Shown here: in pieces, positions 12,011 to 25,199 of the stretch | Numbering within the stretch: the first letter of the stretch is position 1 | How the letters are laid out: each line of letters begins with the position of its first letter | Translations under genes and position numbers: made by a program | DNA from: Candidatus Endobugula sp. | Lineage (GTDB): Bacteria > Pseudomonadota > Gammaproteobacteria > Pseudomonadales > Cellvibrionaceae | Length of the DNA: 64,000 nucleotides | NCBI GenBank assembly: GCA_020628895.1 | Contig: JAHDEM010000006.1 | Coordinates: forward strand, 4,387 to 68,386 | Direction of reading: 5' to 3' | The notes under the pieces: model-generated | Told to the model about the DNA's origin: nothing | What the model saw: the letters and a program-made list of their open reading frames with translations, nothing else | Database searches by the model: none

Positions 12011-13225
12011 TTAATGGGCAGCCCATTCGATTGTGTTAAGATCGATGCCATCTTTATACATATCCCATAAAGGCGATAATTCCCGTAGCTTATTTACCGC
12101 TTCATGAATCTGTTGAATTGCATAGTCGATTTCTTCTTCCGTCGTAAATCGTCCAAAGCTAAATCGTAAAGAGCTATGCGCCAATTCATCATTTAAACCT
12201 AAAGCACGCAGCACATAGGAAGGCTCCAAGCTTGCGGAAGTACAAGCAGAACCCGAAGAGACTGCCAAGTCCTTCAACGACATAATAAGAGACTCACCTT
12301 CAACAAATGCAAAGCTAAGATTCAAATTATGCGGTACACGATCCTCTAAAGAACCATTCATATGTACCTCTTCCATGTCTTTTACACCATCCAATAAACG
12401 TTTTCGCATAGACAAAGCATGCTGATAATCTTTATCTAGCTCTAACTTAGCAAGACGAAAAGCTTCACCCATGCCAACGATTTGATGGGTTGCTAAAGTC
12501 CCTGAACGCATACCGCGTTCATGACCGCCACCATGCATTTGAGCTTCAAGGCGAACCCTAGGTTTACGACGAACATAAAGTGCTCCAACCCCTTTTGGAC
12601 CGTATGTCTTATGCGCAGAAAAAGACATAAGGTCAATATGCATCGCCTCAACATCGATCGGTAACTTGCCTGTACTTTGAGCAGCATCCACATGAAAAAA
12701 TACTTTTTTCTCACGACATATCGCACCAATAGCTGCGATATCGTTAATCACGCCGATTTCATTATTGACATGCATCAGCGACACCAGTGTTGTATCTTCT
12801 CGAATAGCATCCGCTACCATATCTGCACTGATTAAGCCTTCGCTATCAGGATCTAGATACGTCACCTCAAAACCTTCACGCTCAAGCTGACGACAAGCAT
12901 CCAATACAGCTTTGTGCTCAATTTTAGAGGTAATCACATGCTGTCCACGCTTACGATTAAAATGAGCAATACCTTTAATGGCTAGGTTATCAGATTCAGT
13001 GGCACCACTGGTCCACACAATTTCTCGAGAATCCGCATTAATCAGATCAGCAACGTGCTGCCTTGCTGTTTCCACAGCTTCTTCAGCTTTCCAGCCAAAA
13101 AAATGCGACCGAGATGCTGGATTACCAAAATTACCTTCCATTGTTAAGCAGTCCATCATTACTTTGGCAACACGAGGGTCAACGGGTGTTGTTGCTGAAT
13201 AGTCAAAATAAATCGGTAATTTCAT
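12011..13225 (-). CDS. iscS: Cysteine desulfurase IscS
   Basis: [17 protein letters not shown]...[20 protein letters not shown]...[21 protein letters not shown]. Confidence 0.98.
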   Translation of the reverse strand: MKLPIYFDYSATTPVDPRVAKVMMDCLTMEGNFGNPASRSHFFGWKAEEAVETARQHVADLINADSREIVWTSGATESDNLAIKGIAHFNRKRGQHVITSKIEHKAVLDACRQLEREGFEVTYLDPDSEGLISADMVADAIREDTTLVSLMHVNNEIGVINDIAAIGAICREKKVFFHVDAAQSTGKLPIDVEAMHIDLMSFSAHKTYGPKGVGALYVRRKPRVRLEAQMHGGGHERGMRSGTLATHQIVGMGEAFRLAKLELDKDYQHALSMRKRLLDGVKDMEEVHMNGSLEDRVPHNLNLSFAFVEGESLIMSLKDLAVSSGSACTSASLEPSYVLRALGLNDELAHSSLRFSFGRFTTEEEIDYAIQQIHEAVNKLRELSPLWDMYKDGIDLNTIEWAAH

Positions 13226-13285
13226 AACTCTCTCTATAAAAATTCTTTATTACGTTCAGTATGTCGTTGATGGATGACCAGCCGC

Positions 13286-13771
13286 TTAAGCTAAGCGAGA
13301 TGACTGAATAACATCCAAGTCATCTAAACTGTTTATTTCTTGGCGCTGGGATATGGATTTTACATCGTGCCTAGAGACTAACTTAGCTAAACTGATACCA
13401 CTTAAAAAATGGTGGATCTGATCACTAAGATCGCTCCATAAATGATGGGTTAAACAGACCTCACCTTGTTGACAGTTGCCTTTGCCACCACAACTTGTTG
13501 CATCTATTGACTCGTTAACGGCATCAACAATCTGAGCAACAAAAATAGCATCCAAGCCTCGGCCTAATTGATAACCTCCACCCGGACCTCTTACACTAGC
13601 AACTAATCCTGCTTTACGTAGCTTAGAAAACAACTGCTCTAGATAAGATAATGAGATTTCTTGGCGTTTTGAGATTTCTGCTAGACTAACAGGGCCACGA
13701 TCACTATGGATGGCTAGATCTAGCATTGCAGTCACCGCATACCGACCTTTAGTAGTTAAACGCATAACCAA
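13286..13771 (-). CDS. iscR: Fe-S cluster regulator IscR (Rrf2 family)
   Basis: [21 protein letters not shown]...[19 protein letters not shown]. Confidence 0.97.
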   Translation of the reverse strand: MVMRLTTKGRYAVTAMLDLAIHSDRGPVSLAEISKRQEISLSYLEQLFSKLRKAGLVASVRGPGGGYQLGRGLDAIFVAQIVDAVNESIDATSCGGKGNCQQGEVCLTHHLWSDLSDQIHHFLSGISLAKLVSRHDVKSISQRQEINSLDDLDVIQSSRLA

Positions 13772-13817
13772 CGACCTTTGTTACAATTAAACACCTTTAG
13801 AGTAACACAATTATCTA

Positions 13818-13842
13818 ATAACCCACTATTTTAGTCAACTAA
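13818..13842 (-). promoter_or_regulatory. Putative type 1 IscR box upstream of iscR
   Basis: Minus strand TTAGTTGACTAAAATAGTGGGTTAT, close to the known ATASYYGACTRWNNYAGTCRRSTAT consensus. Confidence 0.7.
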
Positions 13843-13866
13843 ATAACATAGTATTTTACTCAAGTA

Positions 13867-14805
13867 CTAGAATTCTTCCTTAGAAGACGACGCATGGGTT
13901 TTGGATGACTCAAGCTCGGCTATTTTCTTATCAGTATGAAAAACAAAATTTTGCATGGCCGTTAGCACACCCCGCAATATATTTAGCTCCATTTCGTCTA
14001 AGCGAACACGGCTATACAGGCGCTTTAATCGCGTCATGGTTTGACGGGGGTTATCTGGATCTAGAAACTTGATCTTTTCTAAGGTTGCTTGCAAATGCTC
14101 GTAGTAATGCTCTAAAGCCTGATTTTTTGCTGGAGGCATATCCCAATCATCAAAGTGTATTGCCTTACCTTGTTGTATATTAAGGCACGTCATTCTTAAC
14201 TCATAAGCAATGACCTGCACGGCCGCAGCTAGGTTTAAAGAGCTATATTCTGGATTGGATGGAATATGTACATGGAAATTGCATTTATGTAACTCATCGT
14301 TCGTCAGTCCGCGATCTTCTCTTCCAAAAACGATAGCCACAGGATGGGTTGATGATTCATGGTAACTACGATCAGCACATTCTCTAGGTGTGACTAAGGG
14401 CCAAGGGATACGTCTTTCTCTCGCACTGGTGCCAATCACTAGACCACAATCAGCAATCGCCTCATCAAGCGTATCAACAACCTTAGCTGACTGTAAGACA
14501 TCAACCGCATTAGAGGCCCGCCATTGTGCTCGCTCAGATGGGTAATCTTTAGGATCAACTAAATAGAGCGATGATAATCCCATGTTTTTCATCGCTCTAG
14601 CAACACCGCCAATATTACCGGGGTGAGTCGTATTAACTAGCACGATTCGAATAGAGTTTAATGCTTTAAGAGAAGATGGAGACAATACGGATTGGTCTTC
14701 GGACATGTAAAAGCTCATGAGTTGAGTAGTGTTGGGCGCGCATTCTATCAGACACTTAAGCCTTGTGACCATACGAAGCTCGAATCTAACACCATCTACT
14801 GACAA
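13867..14805 (-). CDS. trmJ: tRNA (Cm/Um32) methyltransferase TrmJ (likely start MSEDQS at ~14706)
   Basis: SIRIVLVNTTHPGNIGGVARAMKNMGLSSLYLVDP; VAIVFGREDRGLTNDEL; upstream of iscR. Confidence 0.94.
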   Translation of the reverse strand: MSVDGVRFELRMVTRLKCLIECAPNTTQLMSFYMSEDQSVLSPSSLKALNSIRIVLVNTTHPGNIGGVARAMKNMGLSSLYLVDPKDYPSERAQWRASNAVDVLQSAKVVDTLDEAIADCGLVIGTSARERRIPWPLVTPRECADRSYHESSTHPVAIVFGREDRGLTNDELHKCNFHVHIPSNPEYSSLNLAAAVQVIAYELRMTCLNIQQGKAIHFDDWDMPPAKNQALEHYYEHLQATLEKIKFLDPDNPRQTMTRLKRLYSRVRLDEMELNILRGVLTAMQNFVFHTDKKIAELESSKTHASSSKEEF

Positions 14806-14921
14806 GCAGTGTAAATATCTTGTTATTTCCGCTATAATCGCCGCCGTCTGAAATCACTACTCAAACGTAGTGATGCTATTTTACATTCCCTTGTCTATAT
14901 TCCCTATCGAGATCCAATACT

Positions 14922-15722
14922 ATGGAACCCATGATTACTGTTGCATTAAATGCAGCCCGCAAAGGTGCACTTGTATTAGAAAAAGCCACTCAGCACCGTG
15001 GCCCGCAAATGATTGAACTTAAAGGCCGTAATGATTTTGTAACAGAAGTTGATCGCGCTGTAGAGAAAGAAGTGATATATCACCTAAAGAAAGCCTATCC
15101 AAAGCATGGTTTCCGCGGCGAAGAAGGTGGACTCATGGAAGGGGAAGATAAGGACAGCGAATGGATTATCGACCCTATCGATGGTACGACCAATTTCATT
15201 AACGGCATCCCTCATTTTGCCATTTCTATTGCGTATAGTCACAAAGGACAGTTACAACACGCTGTTATTCTCGACCCTAGTAAACAAGAAGAATTCACTG
15301 CCAGCAAAGGCAAAGGGGCAACACTTAATGGCCGACGCATTCGAGTCACTCAACGCCCCAATCTTGAAGGCGCATTAATTGCCACAGGCATCCCTTTTAA
15401 TGGCTATTCGTTTGATAATATCGATTCTTATTTAACAACATTAAAAGATATCGCCGGCCAGACTTCTGGTATTCGCCGTATGGGCGCCGCCTCTTTAGAC
15501 CTAGCTTACGTCGCTGCAGGTAGATATGATGGATTCTGGGAAATGAATTTAAAACCATGGGACATCGCCGCTGGCATTTTATTGATCAAAGAAGCAGGTG
15601 GATTTGTCAGCGATTTTAAAGGTGGCAACTCCATGCTCGACAGCGGTAACGTAGTGTGCGGATCAGCAAAAGTATTTAAACCACTGCTACAAATTATCGG
15701 TCGAAATATGGGTGACGTATAA
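14922..15722 (+). CDS. suhB: Inositol-1-monophosphatase family protein SuhB
   Basis: EEGG, IIDPIDGTTNFINGIPHFAISIA, KPWDIAAGILLIKEAGG. Confidence 0.96.
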   Translation: MEPMITVALNAARKGALVLEKATQHRGPQMIELKGRNDFVTEVDRAVEKEVIYHLKKAYPKHGFRGEEGGLMEGEDKDSEWIIDPIDGTTNFINGIPHFAISIAYSHKGQLQHAVILDPSKQEEFTASKGKGATLNGRRIRVTQRPNLEGALIATGIPFNGYSFDNIDSYLTTLKDIAGQTSGIRRMGAASLDLAYVAAGRYDGFWEMNLKPWDIAAGILLIKEAGGFVSDFKGGNSMLDSGNVVCGSAKVFKPLLQIIGRNMGDV

Positions 15723-15777
15723 ACCGCTCTATTATTGAGAGCGATAAATCATTCATAGATAGCACAAACAGAGGAGG

Positions 15778-17793
15778 CTAGGCAGCCTCTTCTGATAAAA
15801 AATCACTCAGCATTTGGGTTAATCTTGGCATATTGATAGGTTTGCTTAGATATTCATCAAAGCCTTGAGCTTTCCCCTTTTCAATATCGTAGGGCATCGC
15901 ATTAGCCGACAAAGCAACCACAGGAATATGACTCAAATCTGGATCAGACTTTATTAATTTAACCAGTTGCAAACCGCTTATATAAGGCAAATTAACATCT
16001 AAAATAATCATATCTGGCAGAAGAACCCTTGCTTGATAAAGACCTACCAACGGATCCTCATATGAGGATAAGCGGATACGAGAGTAATTACTAAAAAAGC
16101 TTTCCATCAGATGGATGTTGGATTGATTGTCTTCGATATACAGCACATGTTTATCATTAATGAAGGTCGGTAACACCCTGCTGTTTTGATTGGATGGGAT
16201 AGAAGACACCTCTGCCTGAACATTATCAACATCCGCAATAGGAAGCTCTATTTGGAAACAAGCACCCCCTGAAGGTCGAGCCTCATAGGTAATAGAACCC
16301 TCCATTTTCTCAACCAACTCCTTGGTAATAACCAAGCCAATTCCACTACCTTGTGTTAGTGACTCCTCTGCCCCTAAACGATTAAAGGGTTGAAACAACT
16401 CTTTCTGTTTTTCCAAAGAGATACCCTTACCTGTATCCTCTATGCGCATTTGCAATACACTGGCTTTTTCACTGAAGAAAATATGTACACTACCTCCATC
16501 AACATTGTACTTAACCGCATTACTAATGAGATTTAACAAACATTGCTTTAAACGCATTGCATCTGCATAAACATAAAAAGAGGATAATTGTTCATCTGGG
16601 ATGACTAGATCAATGGCTCTTTCGTCAGCCAAGGACTGAACTAAAGCAAAACATTCATGAACAATACGATAGGGTGATACTGGCTCAATGGATAAGGAAA
16701 TTTTACCTGCTTCAACCTGAGCCAAATCCAATACTTCATTAATCAGTTGTAATAAATGCTCTCCAGCACGGTAAACCTGTTCTGAGTTTTGTCTTTGGCT
16801 CTCAGACAACTCAGCATTAGACATAGCCAATTGAGAGAACCCCATGATGGCATTGAGTGGTGTTCGCAACTCGTGGCTCATGCTAGACAGAAAATGCGAT
16901 TTTGCATTGTTCGCTTTTTCTGCATCGACTTTTGCCTTACGCACCCGCTCTTCGGCTTCTTTTAATTCGGTAATATCAATATTAATACCCGACATCAGTA
17001 TTGCTCGGCCTTTACCATTAAAAATAGCCTGTCCTCGAGAACGCATCCAAAACATCCGACCTTCGTGGCCAAACATGCGGTATTCAATATCAAACGGTTT
17101 TTTCAACACAAAGTGTCGCTTTAAAGCACGTTGCATACGCAACAAATCATGTGGGTGAATATGAGAACGCCATATAGCGAGTCTTTCATGCTCGGGTAAA
17201 GAGTCCACCTCTTCTTCGGTGTAACCTAAGTGTTGCCAACAACTATGGGAAGTATGAAAACGCCCATCTTCATTATCACTGTCGACAGACCATTCCCATA
17301 TACCATCGTTTGATGCCGCTAAAATACGTTCGTGACGAGCTTCAGATAACCGTAATGCTTTTTCGGTGTCTTTTAAGTGAGAAAGGTCAAAATTAACACC
17401 GGATAAAAAAGTCACTCGGCCATTTTCATCACGAGTAGAACTTGCACAGGCCTGTGTCCACCAATAGGTACCATCCTTTGCGCGTATTCGATAAACCATA
17501 TCAATGGGAGTATCGAAGCGTAAATGGTTTAGAACCACCTCATACACCATTTTAAAATCATCGGGATGAACATATTCCTGCACGTTTTCCACACAGGTGA
17601 CCGCTTCATCGATACTGGTGTAACCTAACTTTTCCCAAAAATTCCCACCGCAGCTATAGCTATCATCAGCTAAGCCCCATTCCCAAAACGCGTAACCACT
17701 TCCATCTAACACACGACGATAGCGCTCAAGAGCTTCCATAAGCGCTTCAGGTTGCTGGGTAAGGACATCATTGTCAGGTAACCACAAACTCAT
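15778..17793 (-). CDS. Hybrid sensor histidine kinase (PAS-PAS-HisKA-HATPase-REC)
   Basis: Two PAS/PAC units, FLSSMSHELRTPLNAIMGFSQLA, DTGKGIS, C-terminal receiver MIILDVNLPYISGLQL. Confidence 0.93.
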   Translation of the reverse strand: MSLWLPDNDVLTQQPEALMEALERYRRVLDGSGYAFWEWGLADDSYSCGGNFWEKLGYTSIDEAVTCVENVQEYVHPDDFKMVYEVVLNHLRFDTPIDMVYRIRAKDGTYWWTQACASSTRDENGRVTFLSGVNFDLSHLKDTEKALRLSEARHERILAASNDGIWEWSVDSDNEDGRFHTSHSCWQHLGYTEEEVDSLPEHERLAIWRSHIHPHDLLRMQRALKRHFVLKKPFDIEYRMFGHEGRMFWMRSRGQAIFNGKGRAILMSGINIDITELKEAEERVRKAKVDAEKANNAKSHFLSSMSHELRTPLNAIMGFSQLAMSNAELSESQRQNSEQVYRAGEHLLQLINEVLDLAQVEAGKISLSIEPVSPYRIVHECFALVQSLADERAIDLVIPDEQLSSFYVYADAMRLKQCLLNLISNAVKYNVDGGSVHIFFSEKASVLQMRIEDTGKGISLEKQKELFQPFNRLGAEESLTQGSGIGLVITKELVEKMEGSITYEARPSGGACFQIELPIADVDNVQAEVSSIPSNQNSRVLPTFINDKHVLYIEDNQSNIHLMESFFSNYSRIRLSSYEDPLVGLYQARVLLPDMIILDVNLPYISGLQLVKLIKSDPDLSHIPVVALSANAMPYDIEKGKAQGFDEYLSKPINMPRLTQMLSDFLSEEAA

Positions 17794-17954
17794 TTTTTGT
17801 GCTCATTAAAGAAATTAATGAGGAAGATGATGCCTAATTTTGTATCAATTGGCAATGAGAGATAAGCAAGATCGGAGGAAACTCAAACTAGGAAATCAAA
17901 CAGAAAGGCAAATCACAGAAAAGTAATAAGCACCCCTCTGTGATTTACAGGACA

Positions 17955-19148
17955 TTAGGGCATTTCGTCTTGCTCTACACCTTCTTTAACGGGCTCCATC
18001 AAATCCTCTTTTGTAATATTCATAAACAAGAGAATATTAGCCGCCACGTAAATAGATGAGTAGGTTCCTATAAATACACCTATCATCAACGCAATAGAAA
18101 AGGCATGTATCAGTTCACCACCAACAAAAAATAAGGCCAGAAGCACCAACATCGTCGTTAACGATGTCACTAAAGTACGCCCTAGAGTCTGCGTTAATGA
18201 AATGTTAACTACCTCAACAGCTTCTTTCTTACGGATTTTTCGGAAATTTTCACGAATTCTATCTGATACTACAATCGTATCATTCAGGGAATAACCAATC
18301 ACCGCCAATACTGCTGCCAATACGGTTAAATCAAAATCGAGTTTAAAGAATGAGAAGAATCCAAGAACAATAATAACGTCATGCGCTAACGCCGCTACAG
18401 CAGCCACCGAAAATTTAAACTGAAACCGAAGAGCCACGTAAACCATAACAACCGCTAAGGCGAATAGCATACCAATACCACCTTGGTCGCGCAGCTCACC
18501 GCCTACTTGGGGTCCCACAAACTCAGTACGTTTGATAATAACCGAAGATGAAGAAATAGCACTCAAAGATTCTCTTAGTAGCTTTTCTGTGAAGACCTGC
18601 AGGTCATCGTCACTAAACACAGACAGTTCTCCACTGTCCCATGAGGTAAGCTCATAATCACTAAGCTCCAAAGACTGTAATACGCCATCCAGCACAGGAA
18701 TCACGGATTCCTGTACAACAAGATCAAGCTTTAATCCGCCATTGGGCAGCCGAGAGTCTACATTGGCTGCCAACCGGGATACATCAATACTATCAGCAGA
18801 TAAACCATCAGTTAAATAGGATAACTGCGCCTGAATAAGCTCTTCTCGATTTTGTTGGGTGGCAATTTTAAGGTCTCTTTCACTACCAAAATATACCACT
18901 GTCGCTTCTTTAAGGCCTATTTCAGAAAGCTTTAGTCTAGCGTCTTCAAGATCAACTGCCTCACTATACTGAGGCTCTATCTGCAGGCCTCCAGTAAAGT
19001 CCAGACCAAACTGTAAACCATTAATCCCTAAAGAGATAACAGAACCCAATAACAATACAATTGATACAACCATGGCCACGAAGCGTTGACTCATAAAATC
19101 AATGCTTTTTTCAACTACATTTTCTACATTCTTTGCTTTAGACATCAT
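17955..19148 (-). CDS. secF: Protein translocase subunit SecF
   Basis: GLDFTGGLQIE..., GYSLNDTIVVSDRIREN; adjacent to secD. Confidence 0.95.
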   Translation of the reverse strand: MMSKAKNVENVVEKSIDFMSQRFVAMVVSIVLLLGSVISLGINGLQFGLDFTGGLQIEPQYSEAVDLEDARLKLSEIGLKEATVVYFGSERDLKIATQQNREELIQAQLSYLTDGLSADSIDVSRLAANVDSRLPNGGLKLDLVVQESVIPVLDGVLQSLELSDYELTSWDSGELSVFSDDDLQVFTEKLLRESLSAISSSSVIIKRTEFVGPQVGGELRDQGGIGMLFALAVVMVYVALRFQFKFSVAAVAALAHDVIIVLGFFSFFKLDFDLTVLAAVLAVIGYSLNDTIVVSDRIRENFRKIRKKEAVEVVNISLTQTLGRTLVTSLTTMLVLLALFFVGGELIHAFSIALMIGVFIGTYSSIYVAANILLFMNITKEDLMEPVKEGVEQDEMP

Positions 19149-19211
19149 CTCGTCTTCTTTTAATCAATAGATTGCCATTAGGCATTATTCTCATCTTCAT
19201 AGCTATCTGCA

Positions 19212-21092
19212 TTAAATAGATAGCTTCTTAATATTACGCCCGCCATAGATAAGGTTAACCATTGCTCTTGTGCCGATAATGGCCGTAAACATGGAGGTTA
19301 AGATACCAATGGCTAAGGTCACCGCGAACCCTTTAATAGGCCCAGTACCGATACCATATAAAATAACAGCGACAATTAACGTTGTAATATTGGCATCTAA
19401 AATGGTGGTAAATGCTCGATCAAAGCCAGCACTAATCGCTGCCTGTGGCGACAAGCCATTTTTCAGCTCTTCTTTAATCCTCGAGAAGATCAATACATTA
19501 GCATCCACCGCCATACCCACGGTTAATACTATCCCCGCAATACCTGGCAACGTTAAGGTGGCACCAAATAAAGACATGATAGACACTAATAAAATAAGAT
19601 TAAATGTGAGAGCAATATTGGCCGCGAAACCGAAAACCCGGTAGTACACCAACATAAACATAAGCACGAGAGACAAGCCCAATTGCACAGAAATCACCCC
19701 TAGGCGAATATTTTCTTCACCCAGTGATGGACCAATCGTGCTTTCTTGTACAAATGTCATCGGCGCAGCTAAAGCACCTGCACGCAGCAGCAATGCGAGC
19801 TCAGAGGCCTCGGCTGGCGAACTAAGGCCGGTAATACGAAACTCTGCATTCAACGCCGATTGAATCGTCGCTAAACTAATAATTTGCTTTTCGATGACTT
19901 GAACAGGCTTATCCAGAGGATTGCCATTAGCATCTTGGGTACGTGTTTTATATTCGATAAATAGAACACCCAAGCGACGACCAATATTATTACGTGTGCC
20001 GCGATGCATCTTAGCGCCGCCGTCACTATCTAGCGAGATATTAACCTGAGGCTGACTTGTTTGCGCATCAAAACTAGCCTGAGCACCCGATACATTGGTT
20101 CCATTAATGACCGCTTTGCGCTCTAAATAGGCGCCACCAGTGGCTTGCTGGTCCAATTCATTTTTATATTCGAACAGTTCCTTAGTCGATAAAGAGGCAT
20201 CAGGCGCAGCTTCTAAACGGAATTCTAAATTAGCCGTTTTACCAATAATACGCTTAGCTTCTGCCGTATCTTGCACACCCGGTAACTCAACAACAATTCG
20301 GGTACGACCTTGGCGCTGAACAATAGGCTCAGAAACACCTAATTCATTTACTCGATTACGCAAAGTTGTTAAGTTTTGATCAACAGCATAATCTTCGATT
20401 TCGGCGATAGCCTCTTCGCTCATTTGACCGCGAATATAAAAGCCGTTCGCCTCGTCAGTTCGCTCTAAGATGAATTGTGCTGCCAGTTGGCCTTGATTTA
20501 ATTCACGACGAAAAATGCTAGAAGCTTGGTCGCGCAACTCTGCCGTTTTGAATAGCGCAATAAGCTGATTGTCTTTATCAACAGTGACGTTTTGGTAACG
20601 TATCTTCTCTGCTCGCAGTTGTCTCTTTAGCTGCGTAGGAATGCCTTCTATGCGAGCTTTTACTACACTATCGGTATCGACTTCCATTAAGAAGTGAACA
20701 CCACCAGATAAATCCAAGCCCAGTTTCATTGGCGATGCACCTAGACTATTTAGCCACTGTGGCGTTGTTGGTGCCATATTAAGAGCAACAATATAGTCAT
20801 CGCCTAATGCTGACTTAATCACCTCTTTTGCTTCTAACTGCTGGTCCTTATCGTCTAAGCGTATCAATGCACTTTTACTGGTTAAGGTCTCACCAAAATA
20901 AGCAATATTTTTTGCCTTTAAGGCTTTGGTTGCTCTATCTAAGGTCCTATCACTCATCTCCAAGGAGCTCGATACCCCAGAGATTTGCACTGCAGGATCA
21001 GGGGTGTATAAATTAGCCGCCGAATATATGAGCGCTAACGCTAACACAACAATCAATAAAAGGTATTTCCATAAAGGGTAACGGTTCAACAT
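19212..21092 (-). CDS. secD: Protein translocase subunit SecD
   Basis: LGLDLSGGVHFLMEVD, VVELPGVQDTAEAKRIIG, GMAVDANVLIFSRIKEEL. Confidence 0.96.
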   Translation of the reverse strand: MLNRYPLWKYLLLIVVLALALIYSAANLYTPDPAVQISGVSSSLEMSDRTLDRATKALKAKNIAYFGETLTSKSALIRLDDKDQQLEAKEVIKSALGDDYIVALNMAPTTPQWLNSLGASPMKLGLDLSGGVHFLMEVDTDSVVKARIEGIPTQLKRQLRAEKIRYQNVTVDKDNQLIALFKTAELRDQASSIFRRELNQGQLAAQFILERTDEANGFYIRGQMSEEAIAEIEDYAVDQNLTTLRNRVNELGVSEPIVQRQGRTRIVVELPGVQDTAEAKRIIGKTANLEFRLEAAPDASLSTKELFEYKNELDQQATGGAYLERKAVINGTNVSGAQASFDAQTSQPQVNISLDSDGGAKMHRGTRNNIGRRLGVLFIEYKTRTQDANGNPLDKPVQVIEKQIISLATIQSALNAEFRITGLSSPAEASELALLLRAGALAAPMTFVQESTIGPSLGEENIRLGVISVQLGLSLVLMFMLVYYRVFGFAANIALTFNLILLVSIMSLFGATLTLPGIAGIVLTVGMAVDANVLIFSRIKEELKNGLSPQAAISAGFDRAFTTILDANITTLIVAVILYGIGTGPIKGFAVTLAIGILTSMFTAIIGTRAMVNLIYGGRNIKKLSI

Positions 21093-21238
21093 AAAAATCT
21101 CATACTATGTAGTCAGCACTATGTATATTGGTTCAGCGCGTATTTATTCTCATTTTAGCCAGAACGTAAATTGAAGTCTGTTAACAGGCCGTAGGATTAT
21201 ACCCATTAATGGGGATAGCACCATGACTATTCAAGCGA

Positions 21239-23544
<2,306 letters not shown>

Positions 23545-23709
23545 AAAAACTAATCAATTCAAATCAATGCGTTTGTGAGAGTAATACTCAAGCACGTAAA
23601 AAACGCAAGGTTATAGTAAAACTGTCCGAAAGACCACATTAACCTACGGTAAAACACAGTTCTTTGTTGACGGATGAAAAGGCGCTGTTATAATCCCTGC
23701 CCTCACTTT

Positions 23710-23796
23710 GCCAGTGTGGTGAAATTGGTAGACACGTCGGATTCAAAATCCGATGCTAGCGATAGCGTGGCGGTTCGAGTCCGCCCACTGGTACCA
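23710..23796 (+). tRNA. tRNA-Leu (anticodon CAA)
   Basis: GCCAGTG...CACTGGT acceptor stem, discriminator A + CCA, TCGGA-TTCAAAA-TCCGA anticodon arm, GGTTCGAGTCC T-arm, long variable arm. Confidence 0.95.
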
Positions 23797-25198
23797 TCTT
23801 ATTTTTATTCCCCAAAAAATCCCCTAACACCTTGAAAGGTAAGGATAAATCAGGTGTTCGATACATGCCTTTTCGATCCCATGTCAAACGGTTGGTAAAA
23901 GTGAGTTTTAGCACTGTTCGTTTTTCCTCAAATCCTCCCAAAGCCCATAATTTATGAGGGTTTGCGAGATACAACATAGCGGTTCGATACATCTGGTCAA
24001 ATGGCTTAAGCGGACGACCACAAATAGCGATTTTTTCCTCAATAACGCGCTGGGCTTTCTGGCTTTCATCCTGCAATAATTGTATCCGCTGCTTTTCCGT
24101 TCCTTCACGGTGCGCCCATAGCTTTTTAAACATCATATCAGCGATATTCATTAACTCAGGTGTAGGCGCTATATTTTGTAAGAGCTTTTCAAATTCCCCT
24201 TCCAATACATCACGGCGAATTGATTTACCTTTATATTCACACTTGCGGTTTTGACAGATGTAATAAGGATGCAATTTACCGCTACGACTTCTCGACCAGT
24301 TAGCCGTTAATGCGTTGCCACATTGACAGGCAACCGCATTACGTAGAGGAAAATCTTTATTTAAATCTTTTCGTGCTGGCGCATGAGCACGCCCCTTTAG
24401 GCGCTCTTGCACTTTAAGAAAAGTCGCATAACTAATCAGACCTTCGTGCTGGCCTTTCCGTAGAGTAACACCCCACGGCTTATGCTCAACATATCCAGCA
24501 TAAAGAGGATTACTCAGTATTTTGTCAACGTGGTTATTGCCAAGTTTGCCGCTAGCGGTTTTAGGATATTGAGGCGCGCTTTCCAAAAAGAATTTACACT
24601 CCCTCTTGGTCTGAAAACGACCAGAGGCAAAGCCTTCGATCATTTCAGTAACAATAGAAGCCACAGGCTCACTATGTACCAACATCCTTCCCCTGCCTTT
24701 CACTTTTTCATAAGTGAAGCCAGCAGGAGCATTAAAAGCATAATAGCCCCCTTCTAATCTGGCTTTAGTTTTTTGCTTGGTTTGTCGGCCTATTTGTTTA
24801 CGCTCTAACTGACCTTGCGCCGCAAAAAGTGTTTCGACAAATTCACCTTCGGGTGTATCATCAAAAACATAATTTAAACATTCGACTTTTGCGCCAACAT
24901 CCATCATGGCATAACGTAATTGCCAGTGAGCCATCGTGTCACGGGCAAGGCGTTTAAGATCATCAAAAATAACCACATAATTGGTGTGATCGTTATTGTT
25001 TAGATAACGCAGCATGGAAACCATGCCTGCACGCTTCATAAAATCACCGCCACCTGTAAAATCATCACGAAATACCTTTTCAACGGTATAACCTTTATTA
25101 CTAGCATGTTGTCGGCAACGGTGTTCTTGACTATCCAAGCCGCTCCCCTCAAGCTGTTTGGTAGATGACACTCGACAGTAAATAAGGGCTTTAGTCAT
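23756..25198 (-). CDS. Large serine recombinase (integrase); C-terminus encoded antisense to tRNA-Leu
   Basis: ALIYCRVSSTKQLEGSGLDSQEHRCR resolvase N-domain, recombinase domain, zinc ribbon CQCGNALTANWSRS...YYICQNRKCEYKG, tail MVPVGGLEPPRYR from the tRNA complement. Confidence 0.93.
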   Translation of the reverse strand: MTKALIYCRVSSTKQLEGSGLDSQEHRCRQHASNKGYTVEKVFRDDFTGGGDFMKRAGMVSMLRYLNNNDHTNYVVIFDDLKRLARDTMAHWQLRYAMMDVGAKVECLNYVFDDTPEGEFVETLFAAQGQLERKQIGRQTKQKTKARLEGGYYAFNAPAGFTYEKVKGRGRMLVHSEPVASIVTEMIEGFASGRFQTKRECKFFLESAPQYPKTASGKLGNNHVDKILSNPLYAGYVEHKPWGVTLRKGQHEGLISYATFLKVQERLKGRAHAPARKDLNKDFPLRNAVACQCGNALTANWSRSRSGKLHPYYICQNRKCEYKGKSIRRDVLEGEFEKLLQNIAPTPELMNIADMMFKKLWAHREGTEKQRIQLLQDESQKAQRVIEEKIAICGRPLKPFDQMYRTAMLYLANPHKLWALGGFEEKRTVLKLTFTNRLTWDRKGMYRTPDLSLPFKVLGDFLGNKNKMVPVGGLEPPRYR

Positions 25199-25199
25199 T

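Noticed and set aside
23756-23796. MVPVGGLEPPRYR as a functional protein motif
   Set aside because: It is simply the reverse complement of tRNA-Leu; treated as an attachment-site consequence, not a domain.
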